The notes: generated from the sequence alone by a model not told the origin. Positions 32,843-44,223 are shown, numbered from the stretch's first letter. The stretch is 64,000 nt of DNA from Streptomyces albipurpureus (GCF_023701525.1 NZ_JAMQAW010000025.1:32425-96424), one strand, 5' to 3'. A program made the numbers and translations.

Positions 32843-35104
32843 ATGGCCGATTACGGACACGATCTGACCTTCGGGTCCTTCCTCACCCCGGGCAACCGCG
32901 ACCCGCAGGGCGTGGTGGATCTCGCCGTGCTCTCCGAGAACGTGGGTCTCGACCTGGTGACCTTCCAGGACCACCCGTACCAGCCGGCCCATCTGGACGC
33001 CTGGACCCTGATCAGCTGGGTGGCCGCCAGTACCGAACGCATCCACATCGCGGGCAATGTGACCAATCTGCCGCTGCGCAATCCGGCCGTACTGGCCCGC
33101 TCGGTGGCCAGTCTGGATCTGCTGTCCGGCGGCCGTATCGACCTCGGGCTGGGCGCGGGCGCCTTCCGGGAGGCCATCGAGGCGATGGGCGGGCGCGCCC
33201 TCACCCCCGGCCAGAGCGTCACCGCGCTGGGCGAGGCCATCGACATCATCCGCGGGATCTGGGCCGCTGACGAACGGACCCCGCTGCGCGTCAAGGGCGA
33301 GTTCCACTCCGCCGACGGCGCCAAGCGCGGACCCGCCCCTGCTCATGACGTACCGATCTGGCTGGGCGCCTACAAGCCACGGATGCTGCGCATGGTCGGC
33401 GCGAAGGCGGATGGCTGGCTGCCCAGCTGGAGCTATCTCAACCCGCCCACGCTGCGGGAGAGCAACGCGATCATCGACGAGGAGGCCGCCCGCGAGGGCC
33501 GCGACCCTCGGGAGATCCGGCGGTTGCTGAACATCACCGGCGGGTTCGGCTCCGCTTCCGCCGAACCGTTCCAGGGCCCGCCCGAGCAGTGGGTGGACCA
33601 ACTGCTGGCGCTGGTCCTGGAAGACGGGATCAGCACCTTCATCCTCGGGTCCGACGACCCCCGGACCCTCACCGTCTTCGGTCAGGAGGTCGCCCCCGCC
33701 CTGCGGGAGGCCATCGCGACCGAACGCGCGGCGGCCGGGACCGCCACCGGCCGGATCCGGTCGGCCGCCGTCCTGGCCTCGCGTGTCGCGGGCATCGACT
33801 ACGACTCCGTACCCGCGTCGCTGGCGGCCAGATCCGTCGAACCGGGCGACCGGGGCTACGCGGGGGTGCGCTCCACCTATGTGTGGTCCGGCTCCCCCGG
33901 TCTCGTCCTGCGCCCCACCACGAGCGCGGAGGTCGCCGAGGCCATCGGCTACGCCCGCACCCAGGACGTGTCACTGGCGGTGCGCAGCGGAGGCCATGGC
34001 ATCAGCGGACGTGCCACCAACGACGGCGGGCTCGTCATCGATCTGGGCGCGCTTGACGGGGTCGAGGTCCTGGATCGTGAACGCCGCCTGGTCCGGGTCG
34101 GAGCCGGCGCCCGCTGGGGCGATGTGGCGGCGAAGCTCGCCCCGCACGGTCTGGCCGTCAGTTCCGGTGACTCCGGCGACGTCGGTGTGGGCGGTCTGGC
34201 CACCACCGGCGGACTGGGTTTCTTCGCGCGCTCCCACGGGCTGACCATCGACCGGGTCCGCGGCGCCGAGGTCGTCCTCGCCGACGGAAGTGTCGTACGG
34301 GCGGATGACGGGCACCACCCCGATCTCTTCTGGGCGCTGCGTGGCGCGGGCGGCAACATGGGCATCGTCACCTCGTTCGACATCGAGGCCGCCGAGATCG
34401 GCAATGTCGTCTTCGCCGTCTTCGCACACGACGCGTCCGACATCGAGTCCTTCCTCCAGCGATGGGGCCGCCTGGTGGAGGAGAGCCCCCGCGAGCTGAC
34501 GGCGTTTCTCACCGTGGTCCGCCAGCAGGGCCGTTTTATCGCCCAGACGTATGCGGTGTGGGCGGACGACGACACCGATGAGGCGGCCCTGGCACTCCAG
34601 CCCTTCCTCGATATCGCCCCGGTCCTTCAGCAGCAGGCACAACTCGCCCCGTACAGCGCCATCGTGGCCCCCGCGTCGCGGGGCAGGCACGAAGGCCAGG
34701 CACGGCAGCGTAGCCGCTCCGCCCTGGTCGATCACATCGATGGGCGGACCGCCGCCACCGTGGCGCGGATGTTCACCGAGGGCCAGACGAGCTACTTCCA
34801 GATCCGTGCCGTCGGTGGTGCCGTCAACGACATCCCCACCGAGGCCACCGCGTACGCCCACCGCACGCAGAACTTCGCGCTCTCCGTCCTCCTGCGCGGT
34901 GCCTCGGTGGAACAGGGCATCGCCGCCTGGGACGGACTCGACGTCAGCGCCCTCTACCTCAGCTTTGAGACCCATGACCACGAGGCCGCCCTCACCAAGG
35001 CGTTCCCCGGGCCGACCCTGGAACGGCTGAGGAAGATCAAGGCCGGGTACGACCCCGACAACACCTTCCGCAACAACTTCCCCATCGAGCCGGCCAGGGG
35101 CTGA
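32843..35104 (+). CDS. Fusion of LLM flavin oxidoreductase and BBE-type FAD oxidase
   Basis: This 753-residue protein joins two flavoenzymes. Residues about 1-295 are a luciferase-like monooxygenase (FQDHPYQPAHLDAWTLISW, GNVTNLPLRNPAVLARSVAS, LDLLSGGRIDLGLGAGAF). Residues about 330-753 are a berberine-bridge-like FAD oxidase, with PCMH fold motifs, RSGGHGISG with the probable flavin-linked His385, TTGGLGFFARSHGLTIDRV, and the C-terminal BBE motif YDPDNTFRNN near 736. In most genomes these are separate proteins. The pair may channel a substrate or pass H2O2 or reduced flavin. The enzyme follows its own MarR gene and promoter. Substrate unknown. Confidence 0.88.
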   Translation: MADYGHDLTFGSFLTPGNRDPQGVVDLAVLSENVGLDLVTFQDHPYQPAHLDAWTLISWVAASTERIHIAGNVTNLPLRNPAVLARSVASLDLLSGGRIDLGLGAGAFREAIEAMGGRALTPGQSVTALGEAIDIIRGIWAADERTPLRVKGEFHSADGAKRGPAPAHDVPIWLGAYKPRMLRMVGAKADGWLPSWSYLNPPTLRESNAIIDEEAAREGRDPREIRRLLNITGGFGSASAEPFQGPPEQWVDQLLALVLEDGISTFILGSDDPRTLTVFGQEVAPALREAIATERAAAGTATGRIRSAAVLASRVAGIDYDSVPASLAARSVEPGDRGYAGVRSTYVWSGSPGLVLRPTTSAEVAEAIGYARTQDVSLAVRSGGHGISGRATNDGGLVIDLGALDGVEVLDRERRLVRVGAGARWGDVAAKLAPHGLAVSSGDSGDVGVGGLATTGGLGFFARSHGLTIDRVRGAEVVLADGSVVRADDGHHPDLFWALRGAGGNMGIVTSFDIEAAEIGNVVFAVFAHDASDIESFLQRWGRLVEESPRELTAFLTVVRQQGRFIAQTYAVWADDDTDEAALALQPFLDIAPVLQQQAQLAPYSAIVAPASRGRHEGQARQRSRSALVDHIDGRTAATVARMFTEGQTSYFQIRAVGGAVNDIPTEATAYAHRTQNFALSVLLRGASVEQGIAAWDGLDVSALYLSFETHDHEAALTKAFPGPTLERLRKIKAGYDPDNTFRNNFPIEPARG

Positions 35105-35160
35105 GCGGCCGGGTGCGCCACGTGACCACCCGAGTGCGCTAGGAGTGCGCTGGAACCGAC

Positions 35161-35189
35161 GGTGACCAGTCGAGCGCCCCGAGGTCACC
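35161..35189. terminator. Possible terminator between convergent genes
   Basis: GGTGACC pairs with GGTCACC over 15 nt; it lies 57 bp after the fusion stop and overlaps the stop of the convergent PucR gene. Confidence 0.35.
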
Positions 35190-36924
35190 GGGGTCTGGCG
35201 AGCACCTGGTGGATACGGCTGGCGACATGGAGGTTGAGGCGCGTATCGACATTGCCGAGGTCATGGCCGGTGATGTCGCGGATGCGCTGAAGGCGGTATC
35301 GCACCGTGCTGCGATGGATGTGAAGGGCTTCGGATGTGGCGTCGTAACTCCCGCCGCTCTCCAGATAGTGCGAGAGGGTGGCGGTGAGCTCGGTGTGGTG
35401 GTGGGCGTCGTACTCCAGCAGCGGGCCGAGCCACTGGCTGACGAAACGGTCGGCTTCCCGTTCGCCGTCGCCGGCGCCCATCATGCGGCAGAGGCCGAGC
35501 TCCGCGAAGCTGGTGCTGCCGTGGGGTTCATGCGATCTGAGGCGTACCGACAGGGCGCGCGCCGCCTCCTCGTACGAGTGCGGTAGGTCGGCGGAGACCT
35601 CGCAGAGGCCGCCGATGCCGATCGCACCGCGGTCGGTGCCGAGTTCGTCCGCGACGGCCTGGTACAGCCCCTCACCCCCGGTATCCCGTCCGGCGAGCAG
35701 GACGACGGTGATCGCTCCTCGGGAGCCGGGGAGCGCGTCCAGTCGCAGGCGTCTGGCCGCCCGCTCCACCGCGTCGCCGACTGCCGCCCGTTCCACCGTG
35801 TTGGGCCATTGGAGTAGGGCGACCCGGTGCGGTCGGTGCAGATCGTGGCCGAGTCTGGCCGCCTGGACGAAGGCGTCATCGGTCGCCGTGCCGGATATCA
35901 GCTTCTCGACCAGGTCATGGCGCAGCCGGGGTTGCAGTTCGGCGAGTCTTCGTTCGTGGGCGAGCTCGGGGGCGAGTACCAGCGCGGTCTGTTCGAGAGC
36001 GGCGATGTCTGCCTCGGTGCTCCGCAGGTCCGGGTCGACCAGTGACACCAGGCCGAGCAGATCGCCGGCCATCCTGATGGGAACGAGCAGCCGGTCCCGG
36101 TCACGAACGGCACCGGGGCCGCGCCGTTCGGTCTGCGCCAGTTCGACCCGTCGCCGGGCTTCCAGGGCCGAGCCCGGTCCGCCATGGCCGGGGCCGACCC
36201 GGTTGCGGAGATTACCGAAGACGTCCTCGCTCAGGGCGGGGAAGCCCGTGTGCTCGTGCAGGGTCCGGAGGATTCCCTCCTCCCCCGCGCCCGAGGCGGC
36301 GGCACGGGCGAGCGCTTCGTGGAAGGCGCTTGCGGCCGCCAGGCGAAAGACGGTGCCGCCGAGACCGGTATCGCCCACCGAGCTCGGTGGGCGATACCGG
36401 TCTCGGCACAGGGTGAGCGCGGCGAGCGCCGCCGCGGCCTGTCGAGCGACCAGATCAGCGTTGGCGATCTCCTGGTCCGATGGGGTGGCCAGGATCCGTA
36501 CGACGAGGTAGCCGAAGCAGCGGCCACGGTGACGGAGCGCGATGGCCCGCAGCCCGGGGCCGTCGAGATGGTCCAGATGTTGACTGTGGCCGTCCAGGGC
36601 GGCCATCGACCGGTCGAGGCGGTCGGCATCGGCCGGGGTGGCCGCCGCGGCCCGCTGCTCGGCGTCACCGGACCGGACAGAAGTGCCGGAGCCGACCGCG
36701 TGGGGCGGTGGGCAGCGCCGCGGCGGCCCCTGATCCAGCGCGTAGGCCGCTTCGGCGGCGAACGGGCCCACGGCGGCTATCGCCGTCATCGCCGCCCACA
36801 GCATGTCGCGCTCATCGCAGCGGTCGTGCGGCGGCGCGACGAGAGGGGGAACCGCGCGCCGGGCGTCCGCGGTGTGCGTTTCCGGACCGGCGGGTACGGC
36901 CGGCCGGGAAGTGGCAGCGTCCAT
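35185..36924 (-). CDS. PucR/CdaR-type transcriptional regulator with intragenic palindrome
   Basis: This 579-residue regulator has a GAF-like sensory region (about 200-320, RDRDRLLVPIRMAGDLLGLVSL), a GGDEF-like middle (about 370-470), and a C-terminal HTH_30 domain (about 510-575, GGSYDATSEALHIHRSTVRYRLQRI). Such proteins activate purine-utilisation or amino-acid-responsive genes; the target here is unknown. ATG 36924 is used, but the N-terminal 40 residues are weakly conserved in type. Codons for about residues 173-189 form a perfect 50-bp palindrome (36358-36407), a feature no coding gene needs. It is convergent with the LLM-BBE gene and divergent from dnaK. Confidence 0.82.
   Translation of the reverse strand: MDAATSRPAVPAGPETHTADARRAVPPLVAPPHDRCDERDMLWAAMTAIAAVGPFAAEAAYALDQGPPRRCPPPHAVGSGTSVRSGDAEQRAAAATPADADRLDRSMAALDGHSQHLDHLDGPGLRAIALRHRGRCFGYLVVRILATPSDQEIANADLVARQAAAALAALTLCRDRYRPPSSVGDTGLGGTVFRLAAASAFHEALARAAASGAGEEGILRTLHEHTGFPALSEDVFGNLRNRVGPGHGGPGSALEARRRVELAQTERRGPGAVRDRDRLLVPIRMAGDLLGLVSLVDPDLRSTEADIAALEQTALVLAPELAHERRLAELQPRLRHDLVEKLISGTATDDAFVQAARLGHDLHRPHRVALLQWPNTVERAAVGDAVERAARRLRLDALPGSRGAITVVLLAGRDTGGEGLYQAVADELGTDRGAIGIGGLCEVSADLPHSYEEAARALSVRLRSHEPHGSTSFAELGLCRMMGAGDGEREADRFVSQWLGPLLEYDAHHHTELTATLSHYLESGGSYDATSEALHIHRSTVRYRLQRIRDITGHDLGNVDTRLNLHVASRIHQVLARPR
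36358..36407. repeat. Perfect 50-bp palindrome inside pucR-like gene
   Basis: Every base from 36358 to 36407 pairs with its mirror base; the centre is CCGAG/CTCGG with no spacer. The arms start GCCGAGACCGGTATCGCC. It lies within the coding frame and does not interrupt it. It could extrude a cruciform or reflect a fold-back sequencing or assembly artefact. Confidence 0.9.
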
Positions 36925-37201
36925 CGGGATCCATTCAAGGCTCGATACGTGGCTCCGCCCCCACGCTACGCCGGGGGAGGCAGGCCCTCACCAGCAAGCA
37001 CTGGCGCGCGGCTGTCCTCCCGGACCGGCTGGCCGGCGCCCTTTGGTCCTGCCAGGGCGAAGAACCGGGGACGGCTCCGCGGGACCGTTGGGCGTAGGTG
37101 TGACTGCTGTGGCCGCGACCGCGGGCCGCACCCGGATGGCCTGGACAGAGGTCCGGGCGGCCACACCGTTCGGTCCGCGTCGCGACGGAGGAGCGATTCC
37201 C

Positions 37202-39100
<1,899 letters not shown>

Positions 39101-39109
39101 GGCGGCATC

Positions 39110-39664
39110 ATGTCGGAACAGAATCAGGAGCGTCCCGCCACGGACCCGCCCGCGCCCGAGTCACCGCCCGAACTGTGGCAGGAGCCCGCGCAGCGGACGA
39201 CACCCGAACCGCGGACGGCCACGCCGGAACTGCCCGCCGAGGAGTTGGAGGACCGATGGCGGCGGGCCCTCGCCGACCTCGACAACCTACGTAAACGACA
39301 TGCCCGGGACAGACCCAGGGAACTGGCGGAGGAGCGGGCCAAGGTCGCCGCCGCCTGGCTCCCGGTCATCGACAACCTCGAACTCGCCCTCTCCCACGCC
39401 GACGCGGACCCCGGATCGATCGTCAAAGGTGTCGAGGCGGTCCGCGACCAGGCCGTCGAGGTCCTCAGAGGCCTCGGCTATCCCCGGCACGACGAGACGG
39501 GTGTCCCCTTCGACCCACTGCGGCACGACGTGGTGTCCGTGGTCGATGCGACCGATCCGGACACCGAGCCCAACACCGTCGTCCAGGTGCTTCGCCCGGG
39601 ATACGGGGAACCCGGGCGGCAGCTGAGGCCGGCGGCGGTGACCGTCAGCCGAAAGCCCGAGTGA
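39110..39664 (+). CDS. grpE: Nucleotide exchange factor GrpE
   Basis: This 184-residue protein has an acidic/proline-rich start, then the GrpE coiled coil (ELEDRWRRALADLDNLRKRHARD near 45-65). Family motif YDNFRKR is represented by LDNLRKRHARD. The beta-rich head has GVPFDPLRHD and NTVVQVLRPGY near 135-170, where GrpE contacts DnaK. It promotes ADP release. The gene lies 9 bp after dnaK and its stop is 1-4 bp from the next start, so it is cotranscribed and coupled. Confidence 0.92.
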   Translation: MSEQNQERPATDPPAPESPPELWQEPAQRTTPEPRTATPELPAEELEDRWRRALADLDNLRKRHARDRPRELAEERAKVAAAWLPVIDNLELALSHADADPGSIVKGVEAVRDQAVEVLRGLGYPRHDETGVPFDPLRHDVVSVVDATDPDTEPNTVVQVLRPGYGEPGRQLRPAAVTVSRKPE

Positions 39665-40641
39665 ACGCCGTGGCGCGCGACTACTACGACGTGCTCGGCG
39701 TTCCCAGGACCGCCGACCCGGCCGAGATCCAGCAGGCCTTCCGCACCCTGGCCCGCCAGTACCACCCGGACATCAACCGCGACCCGGCCGCCGAGGAACG
39801 CTTCAAAGAGATCAATGAGGCGTACGGGGTACTCGCCGATCCCGACACCCGCGCGAGGTATGACCGGTTCGGCGCGGACTTCCGGCAGATCCCGGAGGAC
39901 TACGACGAGCGGGTGGCCGCCGCCCAGGGATTCGGCGGTGGTGCGGCCAGGAGTGGCGCCTACGGCGGCGGCCCCTACCCCGGCGGGAGGAGCACGGCCG
40001 GCGGCTGGTCGGACGTCGGCTTCGACACCTCCGGCGTCGACTTCGCGGACCTGTTCGGCAGTGTCTTCGGCGGCCAGGCCGGCCGGGGCGGTGGCGGGCC
40101 GATGCCCGGAGCGGACCAGGAGGCCGAGCTGACGCTCTCCGTGGAGGAGGCGTACCGCGGCGGACGCCGGAAGATCACCCTCGGCGGGCCGAGCGGGCAG
40201 CGCGGCTACGACGTGAACATCCCCGCCGGGGTGGTCGACGGCCAGCGCATCCGGCTCGCCGGCGAGGGCGGCCAGGGTAGTGGACGCGGTTCGGCGGGCG
40301 ACCTCTACCTCGTGGTCCATGTCGCCCCGCACCCCCGCTACCGGCTCAGCGGCCGTGACATCCACGTCGACCTTCCGATCACCCCCTGGGAGGCGGCTTT
40401 GGGCGCGGCCGTTCCCGTCACCGGGCCCGGCGGCACCGGCAAGGTGCACATCCCCCCGGGCAGCTCCACCGGCCGTCGGCTGAGGCTGCGCGGCGAGGGG
40501 ATGCCTCACCCCAAGGGGGCAGCCGGGGACCTCTACGCCGAGATCCAGGTGATGGTGCCCTCCGCACCGAGCCCACGCGAACGGGAACTGTTCGAAGAGC
40601 TGTCCACCGTCTCGACCTTCGATCCGAGGACACCGTCATGA
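39661..40641 (+). CDS. DnaJ/CbpA-type co-chaperone (no zinc finger)
   Basis: This 326-residue protein has an N-terminal J domain (YYDVLGVPRTAD, with HPD at RQYHPDIN near residues 34-39), a glycine-rich linker and two substrate-binding beta domains (RLAGEGGQGSGRGSAGDLYLVV, VTGPGGTGKVHIP). It lacks the CxxCxGxG zinc finger of DnaJ, so it is CbpA-like. GTG 39661 overlaps the grpE stop, and its own stop overlaps the next ATG. The J domain stimulates DnaK ATPase. Confidence 0.92.
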   Translation: MNAVARDYYDVLGVPRTADPAEIQQAFRTLARQYHPDINRDPAAEERFKEINEAYGVLADPDTRARYDRFGADFRQIPEDYDERVAAAQGFGGGAARSGAYGGGPYPGGRSTAGGWSDVGFDTSGVDFADLFGSVFGGQAGRGGGGPMPGADQEAELTLSVEEAYRGGRRKITLGGPSGQRGYDVNIPAGVVDGQRIRLAGEGGQGSGRGSAGDLYLVVHVAPHPRYRLSGRDIHVDLPITPWEAALGAAVPVTGPGGTGKVHIPPGSSTGRRLRLRGEGMPHPKGAAGDLYAEIQVMVPSAPSPRERELFEELSTVSTFDPRTPS

Positions 40642-41024
40642 GAGCCGATGAGCCATCTCCCGCCGAAGGGGCCGGCCAAGGGGGCGCTGGGGCCCGTAGA
40701 TATCCCCTGATACGGATCCAGCGTGCCACCGCCTATCGGCTGCCCCTCACCGGCGTCGCCCGGCGCAGCGGTCTGCCGCCCGACATGGTCCGCCGCTTTG
40801 TCGCCCTCGGGCTGGTGGACGCCGAACGGGACACCGACGGTCGTCTGTGGTTCCGCACGACCGCCCCCGCGGCCCTGGCACGAGTGCAGCGGCTGAGGAC
40901 CGGGCTGTCCCTCAACTACGCGGCCGTCGGCGTTGTCCTGGACCTGCTCGACCGTATCGACCGACTGGAGAGCGCACTGCGGCAGCGCGAACGGGCCGCC
41001 GAGGAGCGAACGCCATGGACATGA
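40638..41024 (+). CDS. CbpM/MerR-like modulator of the chaperone operon
   Basis: This 128-residue protein has a MerR-like helix (YRLPLTGVARRSGLPPDMVRRFVALGLV) near 30-58 and a C-terminal coiled coil (LDLLDRIDRLESALRQRERAAEE). This is the arrangement of CbpM, the inhibitor of CbpA, and HspR-like proteins. It lies between a CbpA-type gene and clpB with stop/start overlaps at both ends (ATGA at 40638; clpB ATG 9 bp before its stop). It may bind CbpA, DNA, or both. Confidence 0.8.
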   Translation: MRADEPSPAEGAGQGGAGARRYPLIRIQRATAYRLPLTGVARRSGLPPDMVRRFVALGLVDAERDTDGRLWFRTTAPAALARVQRLRTGLSLNYAAVGVVLDLLDRIDRLESALRQRERAAEERTPWT

Positions 41025-43642
41025 ACCGCCTCACCCAGAAGTCGCAGGAAGCACTTCAGGAAGCGCAGAGCATGGCCGTGCGGCTGGGCCAGAACGAGGT
41101 GGACGGAGAGCATCTGCTGCTGGCCCTGCTCGACCAGCGAGATGGCCTGACCACCCGACTGCTGAGCAGTGCCGGCGCCGACCCGACCACGCTACGAGCA
41201 ACCGTGGAAGGCGATCTCACCAAGCGCCCCCGCACCACGGGGCCGGGCGCCACCCCCGGGCGGTTGATGGTCACCCAGCGTCTTGCCAGGGTGCTCGACA
41301 CCGCCGAACAGGAGGCCAAACGGCTCAAGGACGAGTACGTCTCCACCGAGCACCTGGTTCTCGCCCTGCTGGACGAGGGGCCGTCCACCGCGGCCGGGCG
41401 GCGGCTCGCCGAGCAGCACGTCACCAAGGACGGCTTCCTCGCCGCCCTCACCGAGGTCCGCGGAAACCAGCGCGTCACCTCCGCCAACCCGGAAGCCGCC
41501 TACGAAGCCCTGGAGAAGTACGGCCGCGATCTGGTCGTGGAGGCCCGTACCGGCCGTCTCGACCCCGTGATCGGCCGGGACTCCGAGATACGGCGGGTGA
41601 TCCAGATCCTCAGCCGCAAGACCAAGAACAACCCGGTGCTGATCGGCGAACCCGGCGTCGGCAAGACCGCCATCGTGGAGGGGCTGGCCCAACGGATCGT
41701 GCGCGGTGACGTACCGGAGGGGCTGCGGGACAAGACGGTGTTCTCGCTCGACATGGGCTCGCTGGTGGCCGGGGCGAAGTACCGCGGCGAGTTCGAGGAG
41801 CGTCTGAAGGCCGTCCTGGCGGAGGTGAAGGGCGCCGAGGGCGCGATCCTGCTCTTCGTGGACGAACTCCACACCGTCGTCGGCGCCGGTGCGGCCGAAG
41901 GGGCCATGGACGCCGGCAACATGCTCAAGCCCATGCTGGCCCGGGGCGAGCTGCATATGATCGGCGCGACCACGTTGGACGAGTACCGCAAGCACATCGA
42001 GGCCGATGCCGCACTGGAGCGCCGCTTCCAGACCGTGCTGGTGGACGAACCGACCGTCGAGGACGCGATCTCCATCCTGCGTGGCATCCGGGAACGTCTG
42101 GAGATCTTTCACGGAGTCAAGATCCAGGATGCCGCGCTGGTGGCCGCCGCCACCCTCAGCCATCGCTACATCACCGATCGCTTTCTGCCCGACAAGGCCA
42201 TCGACCTGGTGGATGAGGCCTGCGCCCGACTACGTACCGAGATTGACTCCATGCCCGCCGAGCTGGACGAGCTCACCCGCAGGGCGACCCGGCTGGAGAT
42301 CGAGGAGGCGGCGCTGGCCGAGGAGTCCGATCCGTCCAGCCGCGCCCGCCTGGAGGACCTGCGCCGCGAACTCGCCGACCTCCGCGGCGATGCGGACGCC
42401 AAACACGCGCAGTGGGAAGCCGAGCGCCAAGCCATCCGCCGGGTCCAGGACCTGCGGAAGGATTTGGAACGCGCCCGGCAGGAGGCCGAGGAAGCCGAAC
42501 GTGCCTATGACCTCAGCCGCGCGGCCCAACTCCGCTACGGCACCATCAGCGAACTGGAGCGCCGCCTCGCCGCCGAGGAGGAGCAACTCGCCGTCAGACA
42601 GGGCGAGACCCGGCTGCTGCGGGAGGTGGTCGCGGCCGATGAGATCGCCGAGATCGTCTCCGCGTGGACCGGCGTCCCCGTCACCCGGCTCCAGGAAGGG
42701 GAGCGACAGAAGCTGCTGCGTCTGGACGAGATCCTGCGGGAGCGGGTCATCGGGCAGGACGAGGCGGTCCAGCTGGTCGCCGACGCGGTGATCCGGGCCC
42801 GCTCCGGAGTACGCGATCCGCGCCGACCGATCGGATCGTTCATCTTCCTGGGACCCACCGGCGTCGGAAAGACCGAACTGGCCAAGACGCTCGCGGCCGC
42901 ACTGTTCGACAGCGAGAGCAACATGATCCGCCTCGATATGAGCGAGTACCAGGAACGGCACACGGTGAGCCGACTGGTCGGCGCGCCTCCCGGATATGTG
43001 GGGTACGAGGAGGGCGGCCAACTCACCGAGGCGGTGCGTCGCAAGCCGTACTCCGTCGTTCTCTTCGATGAGATCGAGAAGGCACACACCGATGTCTTCA
43101 ACACCCTGCTCCAGGTGCTGGACGACGGCCGGATCACCGACGCCCAGGGGCGTACCGTCGACTTCCGCAACACGGTCGTCATCATGACGTCCAACCTCGG
43201 CTCCCAGTACCTGCTCCAGGACGCCACCGCGGGCGGCGAGATCAAACCCGAGGTACGGGATCTGGTGATGGGCGAGCTGAACGGTCACTTCCGCCCCGAG
43301 TTCCTCAACCGGGTCGACGACATCGTCCTGTTCCATCCGCTCGGCCTCGCCCAGATCGAACGCATCGTCGACCTACTCCTCGATGAGCTGCGCCGCCGCC
43401 TCGCCGACCAGCGCATTTCCCTGGTCCTGACCGAACCCGCCCGCCGTCTGATCGCGAGCGAGGGATACGACCCGGTCTACGGCGCCCGCCCGCTGCGGCG
43501 CTTCATCTCCCACGAGGTCGAGACCCGCATCGGCCGTGCGCTGCTCAGCGGTGAGGCGCACGAGGATGTGACCGTACTGCTCGACGCCGAGGACGGGGAA
43601 CTGACCGTGGTTTTCCGGGACGAACCTCAGGCGTCACCATGA
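41015..43642 (+). CDS. clpB: Disaggregase ClpB
   Basis: This 875-residue Hsp100 has an N-terminal Clp repeat domain (1-150), AAA1 with GEPGVGKT near 205 and DELH, a middle coiled-coil domain (about 410-520) that couples it to DnaK, and AAA2 with GPTGVGKTELAKTLA near 610 and a VVIMTSNLGSQ sensor. With DnaK/DnaJ it resolves aggregates. GAGGAG precedes ATG 41015. It ends in ATGA, overlapped by a small ORF. It completes the operon's disaggregation machinery. Confidence 0.95.
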   Translation: MDMNRLTQKSQEALQEAQSMAVRLGQNEVDGEHLLLALLDQRDGLTTRLLSSAGADPTTLRATVEGDLTKRPRTTGPGATPGRLMVTQRLARVLDTAEQEAKRLKDEYVSTEHLVLALLDEGPSTAAGRRLAEQHVTKDGFLAALTEVRGNQRVTSANPEAAYEALEKYGRDLVVEARTGRLDPVIGRDSEIRRVIQILSRKTKNNPVLIGEPGVGKTAIVEGLAQRIVRGDVPEGLRDKTVFSLDMGSLVAGAKYRGEFEERLKAVLAEVKGAEGAILLFVDELHTVVGAGAAEGAMDAGNMLKPMLARGELHMIGATTLDEYRKHIEADAALERRFQTVLVDEPTVEDAISILRGIRERLEIFHGVKIQDAALVAAATLSHRYITDRFLPDKAIDLVDEACARLRTEIDSMPAELDELTRRATRLEIEEAALAEESDPSSRARLEDLRRELADLRGDADAKHAQWEAERQAIRRVQDLRKDLERARQEAEEAERAYDLSRAAQLRYGTISELERRLAAEEEQLAVRQGETRLLREVVAADEIAEIVSAWTGVPVTRLQEGERQKLLRLDEILRERVIGQDEAVQLVADAVIRARSGVRDPRRPIGSFIFLGPTGVGKTELAKTLAAALFDSESNMIRLDMSEYQERHTVSRLVGAPPGYVGYEEGGQLTEAVRRKPYSVVLFDEIEKAHTDVFNTLLQVLDDGRITDAQGRTVDFRNTVVIMTSNLGSQYLLQDATAGGEIKPEVRDLVMGELNGHFRPEFLNRVDDIVLFHPLGLAQIERIVDLLLDELRRRLADQRISLVLTEPARRLIASEGYDPVYGARPLRRFISHEVETRIGRALLSGEAHEDVTVLLDAEDGELTVVFRDEPQASP

Positions 43643-43758
43643 GCGCACCCCGCTCCGGTTGCACGGTCCGTTGCGGCGACGGCAGCGAGAACCGCGATGC
43701 CCCGGTGCCGGAAAGCACTCAGCAGCAGCGTCTGCGCCAACCCCCTTGGAGGCCGTGA
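43639..43758 (+). CDS. Possible 39-residue small ORF coupled to clpB
   Basis: The ATG overlaps the clpB stop (ATGA at 43639-43642) and its TGA overlaps the next gene's ATG (TGATG at 43756-43760). The 39-residue product is polar with two cysteines and no known domain. Both junctions are the kind used for translational coupling, which argues for its being translated even if the product is unimportant. No good ribosome-binding site of its own. Confidence 0.4.
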   Translation: MSAPRSGCTVRCGDGSENRDAPVPESTQQQRLRQPPWRP

Positions 43759-44021
43759 TGACCACCTCGCTCGATCCCCACCTTGCTCTGGTCCGGCCCG
43801 TGGTCCCCAGCACCACGGAGGGGTGCGAGGACTGTCTACGTGAGGGATCCGTCTGGGTCCACCTGCGTCTGTGTCTCAGCTGCGGGCACGTCGGTTGCTG
43901 TGACTCCTCCCCCAGACGGCACGCCCGAGGCCACGCGGCAGCCGCGGACCACCCCATCATGCAGTCCTTCGAGCCCGGTGAGGACTGGCGCTGGTGCTTC
44001 ATCCACGAGGCCATGGTCTGA
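43758..44021 (+). CDS. UBP-type zinc finger protein
   Basis: This 87-residue protein is a single ZnF-UBP domain: CEDCLREG near 22-29, LCLSCGHVGCCD near 39-50, and H-x-H-x-A-x-x-H-type RHARGHAAAADHP near 53-65. These ligands bind zinc. Eukaryotic versions bind ubiquitin C-termini, but bacteria lack ubiquitin and the bacterial function is unknown; some are thought to recognise free C-terminal GG or Pup-like tails (inference). TTGGAGG lies 7 nt upstream. Its place at the end of a chaperone operon recurs in Streptomyces and suggests a link with protein quality control. Confidence 0.85.
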   Translation: MTTSLDPHLALVRPVVPSTTEGCEDCLREGSVWVHLRLCLSCGHVGCCDSSPRRHARGHAAAADHPIMQSFEPGEDWRWCFIHEAMV

Positions 44022-44223
44022 GCACTTCCCGAAGGGGCACCGCAGGTCACGCAACCGCCGCCGCTACGAGTCCATCGGCTCCCCCTGCCCGACACCAGGC
44101 GGTTACTCGCGGTGAGGTGGTTCATGTCCGACGCTGGAGCCCTCCCCCGCCCCATGGCTCAGCCAGCGGCGGCAAAGACACGGGACCGGGACCGGGAGGC
44201 GGAGACAGACCTGGCCTTGCCTC

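Noticed and set aside
36925..37201. HspR-type HAIR element before dnaK
   Set aside because: No CTTGAG/CTCAAG pair with suitable spacing is present.
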